Assembly (NCBI GenBank): GCA_936450465.1
Contig: OW388304.1
Location: 36,919,593 to 36,983,592 of the forward strand
Reading direction: 5' to 3'
Length of the DNA: 64,000 nucleotides
Source: Gibbula magus
Lineage: Eukaryota > Mollusca > Gastropoda > Trochida > Trochidae
In this document: one piece after another, positions 21,021 through 32,564 of the stretch
How positions within the stretch are numbered: position 1 is the stretch's first letter
Layout of the letters: each line of letters starts with the position of its first letter
Made by a program: the position numbers and the translations under genes
The notes under the pieces: generated by a model
Told to the model about the DNA's origin: nothing
Databases searched by the model: none
What the model saw: the letters and a program-made list of their open reading frames with translations, nothing else

Positions 21021-22380
21021 AGCAGGGTCCCGTTGAACAAAGCCCTTAAATAACCTTAGAGGATCAGGAAGATATGCTGCTTTTGTAGAACCGGATTTAA
21101 AGTGAATATTCTATTTGACATACACTGTATGTAAAGTATTGTCGCTGAGACTAGTACTAAATGTAGATAATCTATTAATTTGTGTGCAATAGAAAGTCAA
21201 TAAACACAGAATTTTCATCAACAAATGACAGATCTTGCTCAAGTCAAATATCTTTTCAGAATTTACATAAACATTAATGCAGAATTTTTAAAAATAAATA
21301 CATTACCTTCTTCTACTTTGTTGTTCTAATTTCTTGACGCATTGTTATTGTAGGACGTCAGAAAAGGTGGCAAACGAAATGGTTCAGTCTTCTATCTACT
21401 AAATGGTGACTTCCTAAAATGTGTGTCTTTCAGAAATACTGACAAATAACGTTTTGAAATTGAACTTTACTTTGGTTTGTTTCTGGAGACATGATGTAAC
21501 ATTGATTCAGTCGTATTTATTATTCATTGATCTTCAACTTGTATTTTGCATGTGTTTGTTTTTTTACATGAGTTTCCATTGCTCTAGATGTTATTTTATC
21601 AGCTTTGAGGGAATAAAGCAATGTTTATTCCTCGATGTTCCTTTCCACAAAATGATCAAGTCTCACTGTCCCTTTAACTGCTCTGATAACCTAAGTGTTA
21701 TATCAAATGATGACACCCAGGTTACCAGAATTATTGGGTTGTTTAGTGCAATGATCCCTTGATTACACCATTGTAAGTCATTACTCAAGAGAAGAAAGAA
21801 GGACGTTTATGTAATCCTGACGTCAGGTTATGGTAAAAATAAATTAAGAAACTTTCTGTGGAATATATTTTTTGGGGTCGTTAATTGGAATAATATAAAG
21901 CAAACACTTTATTTTAATGTATGGAACTATACAGTGTATACGATGACGTGAGGGGCGGGGACTCACAATGATACATATCAACTTCATTTATCACATTCTT
22001 AAAATTATATCAACAGAGATGTATCAGATATGATGAACATCAACACAATTTCAAGTAGATTACACATGTATACTTGAAGCTAATATCATACCGTTCTTTC
22101 ATTTAAAACACTTTTTGGCAAAATGTATCTGAAACCTTGGAAAGCCTATCATTAGCTGTATAAATGTGATGAAAACAACTTAGGGGATATCTAAGGCGAA
22201 CCTGTATGGCCTAAATTTCAATAATTCATTAACACTTTATTATGAAGTTGTGGTGTTCAAAGGACTCTAAGTATATGGATTTCTAAAGATCTATTGTCTT
22301 TCACACAATTAAAATAATATACATGTTTATGACTTAAAATGGTACTATACTAGAATCTATGGATCGATAACTTTCTAAGT
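21021..22380 (+). other. Gene 1 3' UTR and shared 3' flank
   Basis: AATAAA lies at 21199-21204, 180 nt after the stop. The segment to about 21760 (ending ctcactgtccctttaactgc near 21665) is the duplicated 3' flank. Around 22110-22190, acactttttggcaaa and following match 41850 and 60160, which marks the end of the duplication unit. No gene is seen. Confidence 0.55.
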
Positions 22381-22394
22381 TATACTCTATAGTT

Positions 22395-24170
22395 AAAAAT
22401 GTGAATGAGATAATGAACGACATTGCCAACTTGGAACTCAAAGTTCATGCTATTGAAGTAAAGGAAAGTACTCTGTTTCTCAGTGACAGTCATGATGAAT
22501 TGAAACTGGACAAAGGACAATAAGACCTTAAAGGGGCAGAAGCACGTTTTTTGCAAATTTTATTTTTTCAAATTTTTCACTTATAATGATTGTTTATGTC
22601 ATTTATATTTACTTTAGAGGGTAAAACATCTTATCACACAAACCAATTTTCCACTGTGGTAAAAACGATGTTGCGTATACAACAACAATTACATGGCGGT
22701 CATTTTATTGTGAACACATTTTATTATTCCAAAAGACAAAAAAGATTCCCTTGGATTTATAGAACCATGTACACTAATTTTTTACTTGATGTTCCGAAGA
22801 GGGAAGGGTGTTTTACTATTGGTGACCTTATTTTTCAAAAACATTTCATCGACTTGTTTCACCGAAAAAATGTGCTACTGCCCCTTTCATGATCTAAAGA
22901 CACAGTTCACTAATAGCCCAAATAACAGTCTCATTCACCGTAAAGCTCTGGTAGATCAACAGTGTCGATGTATGAGAGATTATCTCATATTCAACAACAT
23001 CCCTGAGCAGCCTAATCGGTTGAAGACAGTGAACAGGTGCTGAGAAACTTCATCAAAGATGAATTAATGCATGAAGAAAGTGACATAATTCAATATAAAC
23101 GTGTTCACAGAATAGGACATAAACGCAATGCATGTTATTAAGGGTAATGTGGCAGAATGCTGAAAGGAAAACCCTTCCATATTGTAGAACAAATCCCATG
23201 TAGAATGTGTTGATGGAAGGAAAAAAAATATGTTATTAATCAGGCATGATGACGGTATCTGATGTGTTCATCAACACTAGGATGGCGGTAATTGAGCATT
23301 TAATAGAACGATATTTGTTTCTTTTAATGATAATACAAGTAATAAATGTGCAATGTGTCACAGGGTCATTCGTTTTTCATGAAAATCGGGAAGTACGCCC
23401 CTAGTGTTGCAATTAACTTGGATATGGTATTGGTTCTACGGTCATATATCCAAATCACCCAAGTTGGTAAAGTTACTTATTTCTATTATGCACTTATAGA
23501 TATGTGTAAGAATTTGAATGTATTCATTATAAATGGAAGAGTCGGAAAGAATAAGCACGTCGGTAAAATAACTTGCAATGATGACATTCTAATTGACTAT
23601 GTTCTAACTCCCGCTATCACCTTCAAATCATTTTAGTGATTTTTGATGTTTTAAATTGTACTCCCTTCAGTGCCCAATATCATTTACACTGAACTGCAAG
23701 TCAATCCCTGATGTATTTCAACAACATAACTCTACTCCAAAAATAAACAACAGAATATTGACATAGATAAGGTTATTAAACTTACAAATCTTGCCCGAAC
23801 AGCCGTATCCAACCATGGATACTTATCCATTATCAACTATGTCTTCGCGCACCGATTCATTACCACTGCACGTACAACTTTCGGGACACGAAAGCACGCG
23901 AAATATGTAACCCGCAATCTTAAGCATAAGCCTTGGTTCATTGCAGAATGTAGAACATATAGAAGAAATGTCCATAGAAAAAGCAAATCACAATTTAATC
24001 TACAGAAACACCTCACTGAATCGAAAGCCTTCACAAAATGCCTGGATAGATATATAAAGAAAACATACAATATATATTGAAAACATGTTAAGAGAAAATA
24101 AGAATAAATCGCCAAAAGAATAATTGGAATCTCTCAAAAACAGAAGCCCGAAAACTAACAGTACGATGCC
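22395..24170 (+). pseudogene. Decayed LINE retrotransposon (ORF1, endonuclease, linker fragments)
   Basis: 22395-22522 reads as a coiled-coil stretch (NDIANLELKVHAIE). After an inserted element, 22890-23130 reads RDYLIFNNIPEQ, the hallmark of invertebrate L1-like ORF1 proteins, then VHRIGHK in another frame. 23346-23636 resembles the end of an apurinic endonuclease domain (INGRVGKNKHVGK, then IDYVLTPA). 23900-24080 reads KPWFIAECRTYRRNVHRKSK, the linker before reverse transcriptase in several LINE clades. Frames shift repeatedly and no reverse transcriptase core remains, so it is dead. It is clearly more decayed than the LINE at 34966. Confidence 0.65.
22530..22887. mobile_element. 358-bp MITE-like element inside the decayed LINE
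   Basis: aaaggggcagaagcac (22530-22545) and gtgctactgccccttt (22872-22887) are inverted repeats with one mismatch. It interrupts the ORF1 fragment. The flanks gaccttaaa and gatctaaag may be a diverged target duplication. The 100-codon ORF inside shows no transposase motif. Confidence 0.65.
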
Positions 24171-24207
24171 TGATATTGAAACATTTTGATACTATTAAAT
24201 GTAACTT

Positions 24208-24350
24208 CTAGGGGTGTAACAATACATCGAACTATCGATGCATCGCAATAGTTGGCATGGCAATAGTACTATATCGATAGTACATACAAAAACACTATCG
24301 CTATCGCAATAGTAAGGTTAACTATCGATACTTTCGAAACTATTAAATTT
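24208..24350 (+). mobile_element. Possible hAT-type element end
   Basis: taggggtgtaacaatacatc followed by many atcgatag words resembles the ends of hAT-type elements. The opposite end was not found, so this is a fragment at best. Confidence 0.35.
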
Positions 24351-24359
24351 CCCTTAATT

Positions 24360-25809
24360 ATGAATGATTTATACAAGCCCCACTGCATTTAATTCAACAT
24401 TTTTCATTTTAGAATGTCAAAAGGGAAGTACTAGAGATAGGAAATAGCAAAATGACAAAAGAAATCTAGCTGATTATTGCGTATTTGTACAAAAAACAAT
24501 CTATGGCAATAGTTATTGCAATTAATTGTTATTGTTAATTCAAAGTCAAATATGTTACTTCAATACATTAATTGAATGTGTATTCGCCTACGTACATGTA
24601 TCAATCCCATTACTGTGACAGCATCATGATTTTATTGCCAATGAATCAAAAGAAATCACTTATTACATCGGATGAATTGTTATGTGACATACCCCAATAA
24701 CAAATAATGATGGAACTTTCATCAACTTTACTCATAAAACAGTTGAAATATCTAATATGGTTTACAGGTAATAATTAATTTATTACATTATGCATATTTA
24801 CATTCACTCAATGCATTTTGTGTCTATATCATGGACACGTGCAGTAAATGATTTCAGACATACATATACAAATGACAAATTTTGATTGTTCAAAAATACA
24901 ATAGTAGCAAGACAAAAGAGGGGATTAAATTCAACAACATGCACAAAAAATATTCTTATTTCATAGCATAATTACCTTCCTCGCCGACATGTGTTCTTTA
25001 TCAAACTTGAATAACTCGTTGCTGATGTCAATAATTACTTAAAAAGCATATCAAATACATCAGGAGATCTACTATGACTGAATAATTGTTAATTGGCATC
25101 GCTAAGATGGTGAAAAGAACGGATTTTCTTCAATAAAACAGTGAGAAGTATATATGCGATATCTGTTGCTCAATTTCTATAATATCAACATGCTGCAATG
25201 GTTTATTCTATATTTACTATATCATACAAATGTTTGTCTTGTCTTATTTATGATTGTAAAAAGCTTAGTGCAATGATAAATTACGAAAGGACTATGGTGT
25301 TTTCAAGGTAACCTATGTGTTGCATTTGCTGACGTATCTGTTGCTTACTTGCTTAAGTACACATTCTATCAGAGTCTACTAACATTTCATTGGTTTGCCA
25401 TTATATAATGTTAATATGTTACATGTTAGTATCAAAGTTCATGTTTTTTGCTGAAATAATGCTCATCGTATATTGAACTTGATTCGTGACATGTGAATGA
25501 CAGAAACGTGACTATGTCTCTTGATGAACAACCGTTATCTTCAGTTTAAGCTGTTATACTGGCGTCTTCCTCCTGTTTGAAGATGGTGTGCACAGGATAA
25601 TGCATCCCGTGGATAAGTATGCATGCTTGTGTTCAAGTCTATACCTTTATGAAGAAAATGATATGTTTGTATGTTATACATGTTTGAAAACATAAGTACT
25701 TTCCATTTACATAAACCCTGTTTGACATTTTAAAAGTAGGATTTCTTCACTTCCGACATATGCTTTATATGACAACATATGTTAACATTTCAATAACATA
25801 CAGTAATAT
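24360..25809. other. AT-rich spacer, no gene seen
   Basis: The stretch 24535-24640 (ttaattcaaagtcaaatatg and following) matches 52398-52490 upstream of gene 4. In this unit, that match is separated from the next matching block (28029) by about 3.4 kb. Otherwise featureless. Confidence 0.5.
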
Positions 25810-26016
25810 ATGTTGTATTAGTGTAGGGGAGTATCTGTGAAACAATTCCCTAAAGGGGTTTACTGTTTGTGCTTGATTTTATTTTGGTCGAAATTGGTAT
25901 ACCCTTTTTCTGATTGAACATATACGTTACTACGCTACGCACGTTAATGTGCTGACGGTCGGCGGTAGCGTAGTAATAGAATGAGTTATGTATACGTAGT
26001 GACACTAATACAACAT
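25810..26016. mobile_element. 207-bp MITE-like element
   Basis: atgttgtattagtgt (25810-25824) and its exact reverse complement (26002-26016) form 15-bp ends. A second inverted pair, ttactacgctac/gtagcgtagtaa, lies inside. Confidence 0.65.
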
Positions 26017-26109
26017 TCACTGTAACCTTTAACTTTCAATAAAATAAGCCAATCAAAGGTCTTCTATGGTTCATCGTATGCAAACACAAATCGGTCAAAT
26101 AATGTGATA

Positions 26110-26420
26110 ATGTGGGGAGATATAGTCGTTGGCTCCATCTCTGTGTCCGTCCGTCCGTGATCACATTGTTCCGGAGCAGCGCTTGAAAACTACCTGACCA
26201 ATCTACCATCACCAAGTTAGGTCTATTTGATGGGTAGGGATTGTTTCCAGTATGATGATGCTTCATCAAATTTGGTATACTGTCTCCCCAGATCATGCAG
26301 ATTTGCCTTTTGGGGGTTTTAACTTTTTTTTCTGTCTCCATGGCTACAATTTTGACTTTGTTTATCGGAAGGGGGACCGGGGAATAAGCAACATCTTCTG
26401 ATAGCTGTTGTTAACCTTTC
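26110..26420 (+). mobile_element. Single-core remnant of a capped tandem-core element
   Basis: gtgtccgtccgtccgtga is followed by one monomer beginning ttccggagcagcgcttg and ending with ccatggct. The organisation is as in family D, with one core only. Confidence 0.45.
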
Positions 26421-26499
26421 CGCTGATTGGCTAGAAATAAAGCTTATCTGACATGACTTCTATGGTGCAGTACAAAGATCAGAAACGTGGCAGTGTACG

Positions 26500-27170
26500 A
26501 GCGTGACGATTGATCTGGTTGAAATGAGACTGGATCCCGTTGATCTTTAGATGACAGGGTGAATGATCCTTTGTGTAGAAACGGATTGAAAGGGACTATT
26601 CAATTTCGTGTATTGTGCTTCTGATGCATGATTACCGCCCTCCCTGTGACACATAGTGATTTTCAGAGCTACAAAAATAAATTGAAACATATCTAAGGCG
26701 CTAAGATCCAGCTCTTCTGATCATATGCGTTTTCATTTCTCTCCACCATTAGGTGTCAACCTTTTCAATTTCAATTCCTGTTGGTGTATGTGTTCCGAGC
26801 AATCTAGGAAACATAACAATCTGCAGATTGTTCGAACAATCTGCAGATTGTGATATACCCTAGACTGTTCGTAACATATGCCCTTCCTCAGCTACTAGGC
26901 ACACAAAGTGACACAGGCTTGCTTATCCTTTCATACATGTATCTGGGTTGACTCAGACACATGGTAATAGTAGTTTGTGCTGAACCATGTGTTTGCATAA
27001 TCCCATGTTCTCATCTGTTTAAGGTGTTATGTTAATGAGCGATGATGACACAAATGGATCAAAATGATCATTTCCCAAAATGTCCCGGCCTCCCAGTCCC
27101 TCTAACCACTCTGATAACCTAATCATGATAGCAAACGATGACTGCAAGAATACCTGTGTTTTAAGGATTT
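26500..27170 (+). pseudogene. 3'-flank relic of a lost C1q unit
   Basis: ggatcccgttgatctttaga and the words that follow (to about 26600) match the 3' UTRs of genes 1, 2 and 4. Around 27085-27165, ccctctaaccactctgataa matches the end of the shared 3' flank. No C1q exon precedes it. A gene copy between genes 1 and 2 probably lost its exons and left only its downstream part. Confidence 0.5.
26816..26851. repeat. 36-bp perfect palindrome
   Basis: Two copies of acaatctgcagattgt joined by ttcgaa-type sequence make a 36-bp segment identical to its own reverse complement. The outer flanks (ctagg near 26800 and ccctag at 26858) extend it imperfectly. Confidence 0.85.
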
Positions 27171-27174
27171 TTTT

Positions 27175-28028
27175 TGCAATGATCCCTTAAAAAAACATTA
27201 CCCAATAGAATAAAGATAGTGTGTGAAAATGCAACACTTTATATATTAGAACGTCGATTATGTCCTCCAAAATAGTGGCCTCATGATGAAGATAAATCAT
27301 AAGACTTGATGTGGAGTATTTCTCTTCAGGGCGTTAAGTAGAGTAATATAGTAAACTTGTATGTCAATGTACGGAACTATACAATGTATACGACGAGATG
27401 AAAATAGGATTTTAGGTCAAGGCTTGTGAGGCCTTTATCTTGGATCAAATGGTCACCAAATTTATAATCTTCATTGTCAAAGTAGTCTTTACACAACATT
27501 TAAGTTTGTATTTAAATGGTTGTAGAATATAAGTCGAAAGTTGGATGGTTAATAGATATATAGGACGGACAGACACCATGCCATAACATAAACAGAGATA
27601 ATGAAAAATGAGAAATATATCCCGCCAAGGAACAATAAAGACTACATATTTGAGAATGAAGACCATTGATTATGGATATTTTTCAGAAGTTATAATCTTT
27701 GTACTTTAAAATTTAGTTTGTTTGCTAGAAATATAAGGAAAGACCATTTAATTATGAAAAATGAAAATAAAACAGAAACTATTCAGTGTAACAAAGATTC
27801 CCTTATTGCACGGGACGTCACTCTATTTACATACATATGATTTGCCTGTAAAAGCTTAGTACAGTCTAACCTTTACCCTACGTTTGGTTAAATTGTGTAA
27901 AAATATTCACCTTTTACATGTAATTTGTTTGTTTATTACATATTATTCGATATTGATGAGTAACATGATAATCGTCACATACGGAAAGCAATATCAGAAC
28001 GCTACTTCTGTTCACATTGCTCCTTTAT
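27175..28028. other. AT-rich spacer, no gene seen
   Basis: The words at 27290-27385 (gtatacgacgagatg and neighbours) match 21930-21960, so this is still shared downstream flank. The remainder shows nothing recognisable. Confidence 0.4.
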
Positions 28029-28460
28029 AATAACATTCCATGCACAATGTTTTTACGTTCGAGGGTTAAGCGTTTTAGTGATATTTTGTAAACAGTCACA
28101 TTTGGGTTAGATTCTCACCATGGCACCTTATTCAAACTCCGCTCTAAACCTGTTAAATAATATTTTTTCGACGTCCTATCTGTTGACTATACTTAATTAC
28201 TTAATTACAATAATGGTATGCAGGGATCCCTTTCTTCATTTTCTGAAAATCCCGTTTTAAGATCTAACCCGTCTATGATTTGCAATCTTACTTTAAACTT
28301 TTACCATCTAGATGCACATCCCTTTTAATACACCAAGCGACCTTATTGTGAGTAACCTGCATAGACATGATAAAACACATGACATCCTCAACAGGACAAA
28401 CAAGAAAGGCTTGTCACCAGATAAGTATATACGTACTGCAGTTTGCTTAACATCGACAAT
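28029..28460 (+). promoter_or_regulatory. Conserved 5' flank of C1q gene 2
   Basis: This block matches 52490-52908 upstream of gene 4 almost base for base (for example gttcgagggttaagcgtttt and gattctcaccatggcacc). It includes the gtgagtaacc word shared by all copies. The conservation may reflect recent duplication and not selection. No TATA box is at a normal distance. Confidence 0.5.
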
Positions 28461-28700
28461 ATGTATTTTACAATTGTCTCCATACTTTGCCTGTACGGAA
28501 CAAGTGCGGACAACATGACAGACTACATCCATCAGCTGGAGCTGAAGATCTCGGATCTCGAGAGTCACTCTCTAGCATCAGAACAGAAGCAGACCGCCGT
28601 TCTATCCAGTATTCTCTCCAGGATGCAGTCACAGGACCAGAAAATACAGTCCCAGGACAAGAAGATGCAGTCCCAGGAACTGGTGATAAAGGAACTCAAG
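28461..28700 (+). CDS. Gene 2 exon 1: signal peptide and coiled coil
   Basis: 80 codons from ATG at 28461, ending ctcaag|gtttgc, phase 0. It holds three heptads (QSQDQKI, QSQDKKM, QSQELVI). Confidence 0.75.
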
Positions 28701-28922
28701 GTTTGCTTGTTTTCATTCCTTGAAATCATCTAAACTTATAAATAATATATCAATAATTATCAATAAAATAAAGTGGACTACAAATTAACAACATTTATTA
28801 TTGGATACTCGATATTAAATAAATGTGATACATTTATCATTGATCCATGAAACTAATACAATCATGAATATTAAGTGGGTTCATGTTAGTTTCAGTATGA
28901 TTGAAACATACTTTCTTTACAG

Positions 28923-28974
28923 GCTGAATTAGAAAACGGTACTAAAACGGACAGTGAATCGGTATCCTCATCAG
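28923..28974 (+). CDS. Gene 2 exon 2: 52-nt linker
   Basis: Follows tttacag and ends tcatcag|gtttgt; it encodes AELENGTKTDSESVSSS plus one base. Confidence 0.72.
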
Positions 28975-29159
28975 GTTTGTTATATTTGTTGGTTATTTCC
29001 CTATATGTCGAAAACATACCAAGTATACTAAACTTTCCCTTTCTTGCCCTTTTGTTAAAACCAGAACACATTCTGAATTCAGAAAATGTAAGTAGTAAAA
29101 GGTTGTGGCTAAAATATATCAAGTCTTATTCAATAATACTGAATAGATTTTGAGTCCGA

Positions 29160-29640
29160 AAAAGGTGCCTCCCCCATATTCACTAAATTCAAACTGTTTT
29201 CATGGAAACCAGGGAAAATATTAAAATCAGAATAGCCTACCTACGAAAGGCTGGCACTTCTCCAACACGAGGTCTAACCAAACCAAATAATAATGCATAG
29301 ATTTTGAGATAGAGGCCGGAAAAAAGTATTCCTACCCCCATAGTTCAAACTATTTTCCATGGAAACGAGAACAAATATAAAAATCAGAATTACCTTAGTT
29401 GCAAAAGACACCACTCCAACATTAGGTCTAACCACACACCAAGTTTCGTACAAAAAATAAGGCTGGAAAAGGTCACTAACCCCACATGGACTAAGTTCAA
29501 AATGTTTCCATGGAAACCATAATTTTTTTTTAAAAACTCGCGAAAACCATGATGTGTCGCAAATCTTTATACCGAGCCAAAAAATAGTATGCATTAATGA
29601 AAATGCTATTAACATCTTAGAATGGGAGTGACGAATCCAA
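29160..29640. repeat. ~180-bp core repeats in gene 2 intron 2
   Basis: Two to three diverged monomers share catggaaac, caaaaggc and aggtctaaccacac-like words. The same family lies in intron 2 of gene 4 (56080-56620) and at 48040-48300, so it predates the gene duplications. Confidence 0.6.
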
Positions 29641-29803
29641 TGGTATGAAGACCACTGATGGGACCATGACACTGTCACTTTTAATTTGCCTACCCTCTGA
29701 CTCGCTAGCTAGTTAGTAGCCCTATGCCTACTCTCTAACTTCAGCTATTCATATGGACAATCAGTGTTAGGAAACAAAATGCAAATTGCAGTTTTACATA
29801 CAG

Positions 29804-30009
29804 GTCTTCATCCAGTTGTGTTCGAAGTGAGAACATCTCGTGAGTTGGATGCTGGGGCCAGGATACACTTTAACGACATTAGCATCAACGTCGGAGGTGC
29901 ATACTCTGCCAAGACCAATGTCTTCACAGCACCCAGAAACGGTATTTAGCTGATCTGGTTTAGTGTTAATGTCAACCTGCCTACCTTTCAAAGTAGCGCT
30001 GAAGTGAAG
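29804..30009 (+). pseudogene. Gene 2 exon 3 with in-frame stop
   Basis: 206 nt with splice sites intact; codon TAG at 29947-29949 ends the frame before the LIWFSV strand. Confidence 0.8.
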
Positions 30010-30608
30010 GTACGTTGTCTTATAGCTCTAAAGATGTTTAAAGTGGAAGACATCAGCATATCAATGCATTTAATTTTAAACATTGTTATATTATATGAAT
30101 CCCACTTTCTGCAATAGTAGACATTCCTAAACTTGTATTTGGGAGGAGTTCCATTTGGACTTCGAAGAATATGAATCACTTCTAAAGACACAGCAATACA
30201 TATACAATGTGATATATAACTTTTCTACCTCACTAGATAACATTAGTATTGTATTTGTCAAAAGTTTTCTTTTCCATATAATGTTTCCATTGCGTACACC
30301 TTTCAAATGTAATTGTTCCATTTGAATATTTCAATAGGAATTTTTTCAATGGAAATGTGGTTGTGTAGTTGGAAAAATCATATGATATAGAAACAACATG
30401 TATATATATCTATAGGTTAAAAGAGAAACAATATCATATGGCAAACATAATTGAAAAAGTAAGATAAATAAAGAATACAAATATTCAGAACCGGTGTCAA
30501 ACTAATTTGAGCTTTTATTTGTTCAAAACCTCTGCGATGATAAAGCAGAATGATGCATAAACATATAAGCAATCAGTCGAACCCTCCCCACTCTTCTGCT
30601 ATATAGAC

Positions 30609-31389
30609 AATAACTAACAAATAACGGATGACATATTATCTTTCCCGAGTGATATCATTTGCTTAATCCATGGTCATGACGTCACTCTATTGTGTTATCA
30701 GTTGATTATCATTGAGGAATCTACTGGTCATTGACTGTCCCAGTCAGGAGGGGTGGTGTCAGGTTTAGACATTTTCAGTAATGGTACATTTTTCGAGACT
30801 AATGTATTTTGTCTTGGTGTATAGGATAGGATCTTAAAGTATCTAGACTACTATAAACAACTTAATTATTGTAATGAATGAAACCTGGAATCGAACATGC
30901 AACCCCTCGCTTGGTAGTCAGCGCTTCTAACCACTAGGCCACAAGATGCTGTTAGAAAACTAAGGATTGTTTGTCAGTAAGAATCCCACATTCTATTCAA
31001 TGCACGGAAGGCATGAAAAGGCAGATTTTTAGCTGTCAATCACATCGCTTCGCCTGGAAGTTTTGCGCTGCACATGCGTGGAAGAATCCATTTCATGAGG
31101 GTCGCAGCTACTTGTATCATATCCAAAGAATGAGAACCGAAATTTGCAAAATAATTGATTTTGGTGTCCCATAATTAAAATGGATTGTTTCAAATGAAAA
31201 ATAATCACATATGCATGTTTCGTGACGTCATACATGGATTTAGACGTCGGGCCTCGTTGATTATTTTTTGCGAATCCACAGCTCCTCATTCATTCTCTAT
31301 TACGTAATTTAGAACCTTTGCAATAGAATTAAACAATTGATATAACTCGGGAAAGATAATCTGTCATTCCCCGTCATGAGTTGGTTATT
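30609..31389. mobile_element. ~780-bp element with ~55-bp imperfect inverted ends in gene 2 intron 3
   Basis: The left end (30609-30663, containing attatctttcccgagtgata) and the right end (31334-31389, containing tataactcgggaaagataat) are reverse complements with scattered mismatches. No transposase ORF is seen. It carries a tRNA-like remnant at 30887-30948. Gene 4 intron 3 lacks it. Confidence 0.6.
30887..30948 (-). tRNA. tRNA-like remnant
   Basis: On the minus strand, tggcctagtggttag (A box) and gttcgattcc (B box) are spaced as in a tRNA. The acceptor stem is not convincing, so it is probably a pseudo-tRNA or SINE head. Confidence 0.5.
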
Positions 31390-32329
31390 GCTTATATTAC
31401 CATATAGCAAATTAAAGAAAAACCCGAATATTAAAAGTAAAAAGTTTCCCTAAAAGTACCCGAGGAGAAGCTGAATTTCCATATCCATACGCGTGTGACG
31501 TAATTTCACTACTTACATACCTATCCTTGTGAATACGCGCGATTAAAATGTCCCCTGCGAAAATGTTTTTCACAGTACAATATAGATGTTGTAGTTGAAA
31601 GTTTTGTTGTTCTGCCTATAACTTTCAATCCACGATTATGTGATATAAATATTAACAAATTGCATATCAAGAGGTCTGCGAAGCTCAAATTGAAGTCTAC
31701 TCAAGGGGTAAACTCCTGTGACGTTACAATAAACACTCTGAGGTCATAAGCGCGCGTGCCTATAATGTCATTGCATTCAAACAAAAATCGTCGCACTTGA
31801 AGATTTCCGTAGTTAAATAGTAAATTAGTAATCGCTAATTTATTTTATTTTAGGATAATTTAAGTGCTTCCGACATCCATACATGTAAGAAAACGCTAAT
31901 TTCAACTATGGGAAACAAATAAAACATGTTTAAATGCAGAATGCAGTTTCCCAAGTTACCAATTGGGAAAAGTTAGAAAGATGAATGAAGAAGTTCCGGA
32001 AACCAATGTAACTGTTTGTTTTCTGTAAGGCCAATTAGAAGCAAGAATAATGTGTAACTCCCACGTGACTTACTTCAAGTCAACATTTCATTTACATCAA
32101 ATTCTCCAACAAAATATATAATCAAAAAGAAGAATATTTCAAAAAGTGCAAAATGTATTAACTTCAATATTCCCAAAGAAAGAAGTTTTAAAAAGGCTGT
32201 CTCAAGAATTAACAAAACTCCATCTAAATGTATTTCGAGTTCATGATCATAATTGAATATGCTTACATTACATACATTACTGGATATATCAAATCTGTGT
32301 TTGTTTTATGGGTTTTTTTCAATTATCAG
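31390..32329 (+). other. Rest of gene 2 intron 3
   Basis: AT-rich with no gene or repeat recognised, except that 32228-32300 (cgagttcatg, tggatatatcaaat) matches gene 4 upstream of its exon 4. Confidence 0.5.
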
Positions 32330-32536
32330 GTCATGGGGGGTTCTGGCGAAGTATATGGCTCATACGCGGCTGCGAAGCTATTAACGAACAACCCACAACA
32401 CCACGAGCACAAGTTCTTACAGGGGGTTCTGGCCGTGTCTCTCGTAAAAGGGAACCAAGTTTATCTGACTCTAAGTCCACAATCCAAGGTTAGATCTGCA
32501 TATAGCTTTGGTGGAGCCTTCCTGGGTGATATATAG
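32330..32536 (+). CDS. Gene 2 exon 4: C-terminal half of C1q domain
   Basis: Follows aattatcag; 69 codons including the stop. The reading frame is undamaged, but it lies downstream of the premature stop. Confidence 0.75.
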   Translation, partial: VMGGSGEVYGSYAAAKLLTNNPQHHEHKFLQGVLAVSLVKGNQVYLTLSPQSKVRSAYSFGGAFLGDI

Positions 32537-32564
32537 AGCAGGGTTCAGTTGAATAAGCCCTTAG

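Larger units (their letters stand above)
28461..32536 (+). pseudogene. C1q-domain gene 2, interrupted by a nonsense codon in exon 3
   Basis: Exons are 28461-28700, 28923-28974, 29804-30009 and 32330-32536, all with intact splice sites and phases 0, 1, 0. Translation gives a signal peptide (MYFTIVSILCLYG), an NMT sequon, a short coiled coil (three heptads), the linker, and the start of a C1q domain (NVGGAYSAKTNVFTAPRNG). Then TAG occurs at 29947-29949 where paralogues have TTC (Phe). Downstream codons stay open in frame, and exon 4 is intact (VYLTLSP...FGGAFLGDI). The product would stop at 145 of an expected 234 residues, halfway through the C1q fold. It is a young pseudogene, a null allele, or a sequencing error; two base changes are needed, which argues against a single error. 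AATAAA is at 32686. Confidence 0.75.

Noticed and set aside
21421..21762. 113-residue ORF downstream of gene 1
   Set aside because: It lies in duplicated 3' flank, and the homologous regions of units 2 and 4 do not keep the frame.
22590..22892. 100-residue ORF inside the MITE-like element
   Set aside because: No transposase motif, and the element is too short to be autonomous.
28443..28460. Upstream in-frame start for gene 2 exon 1
   Set aside because: The upstream codon is TTG; the ATG at 28461 aligns with the starts of the paralogues.
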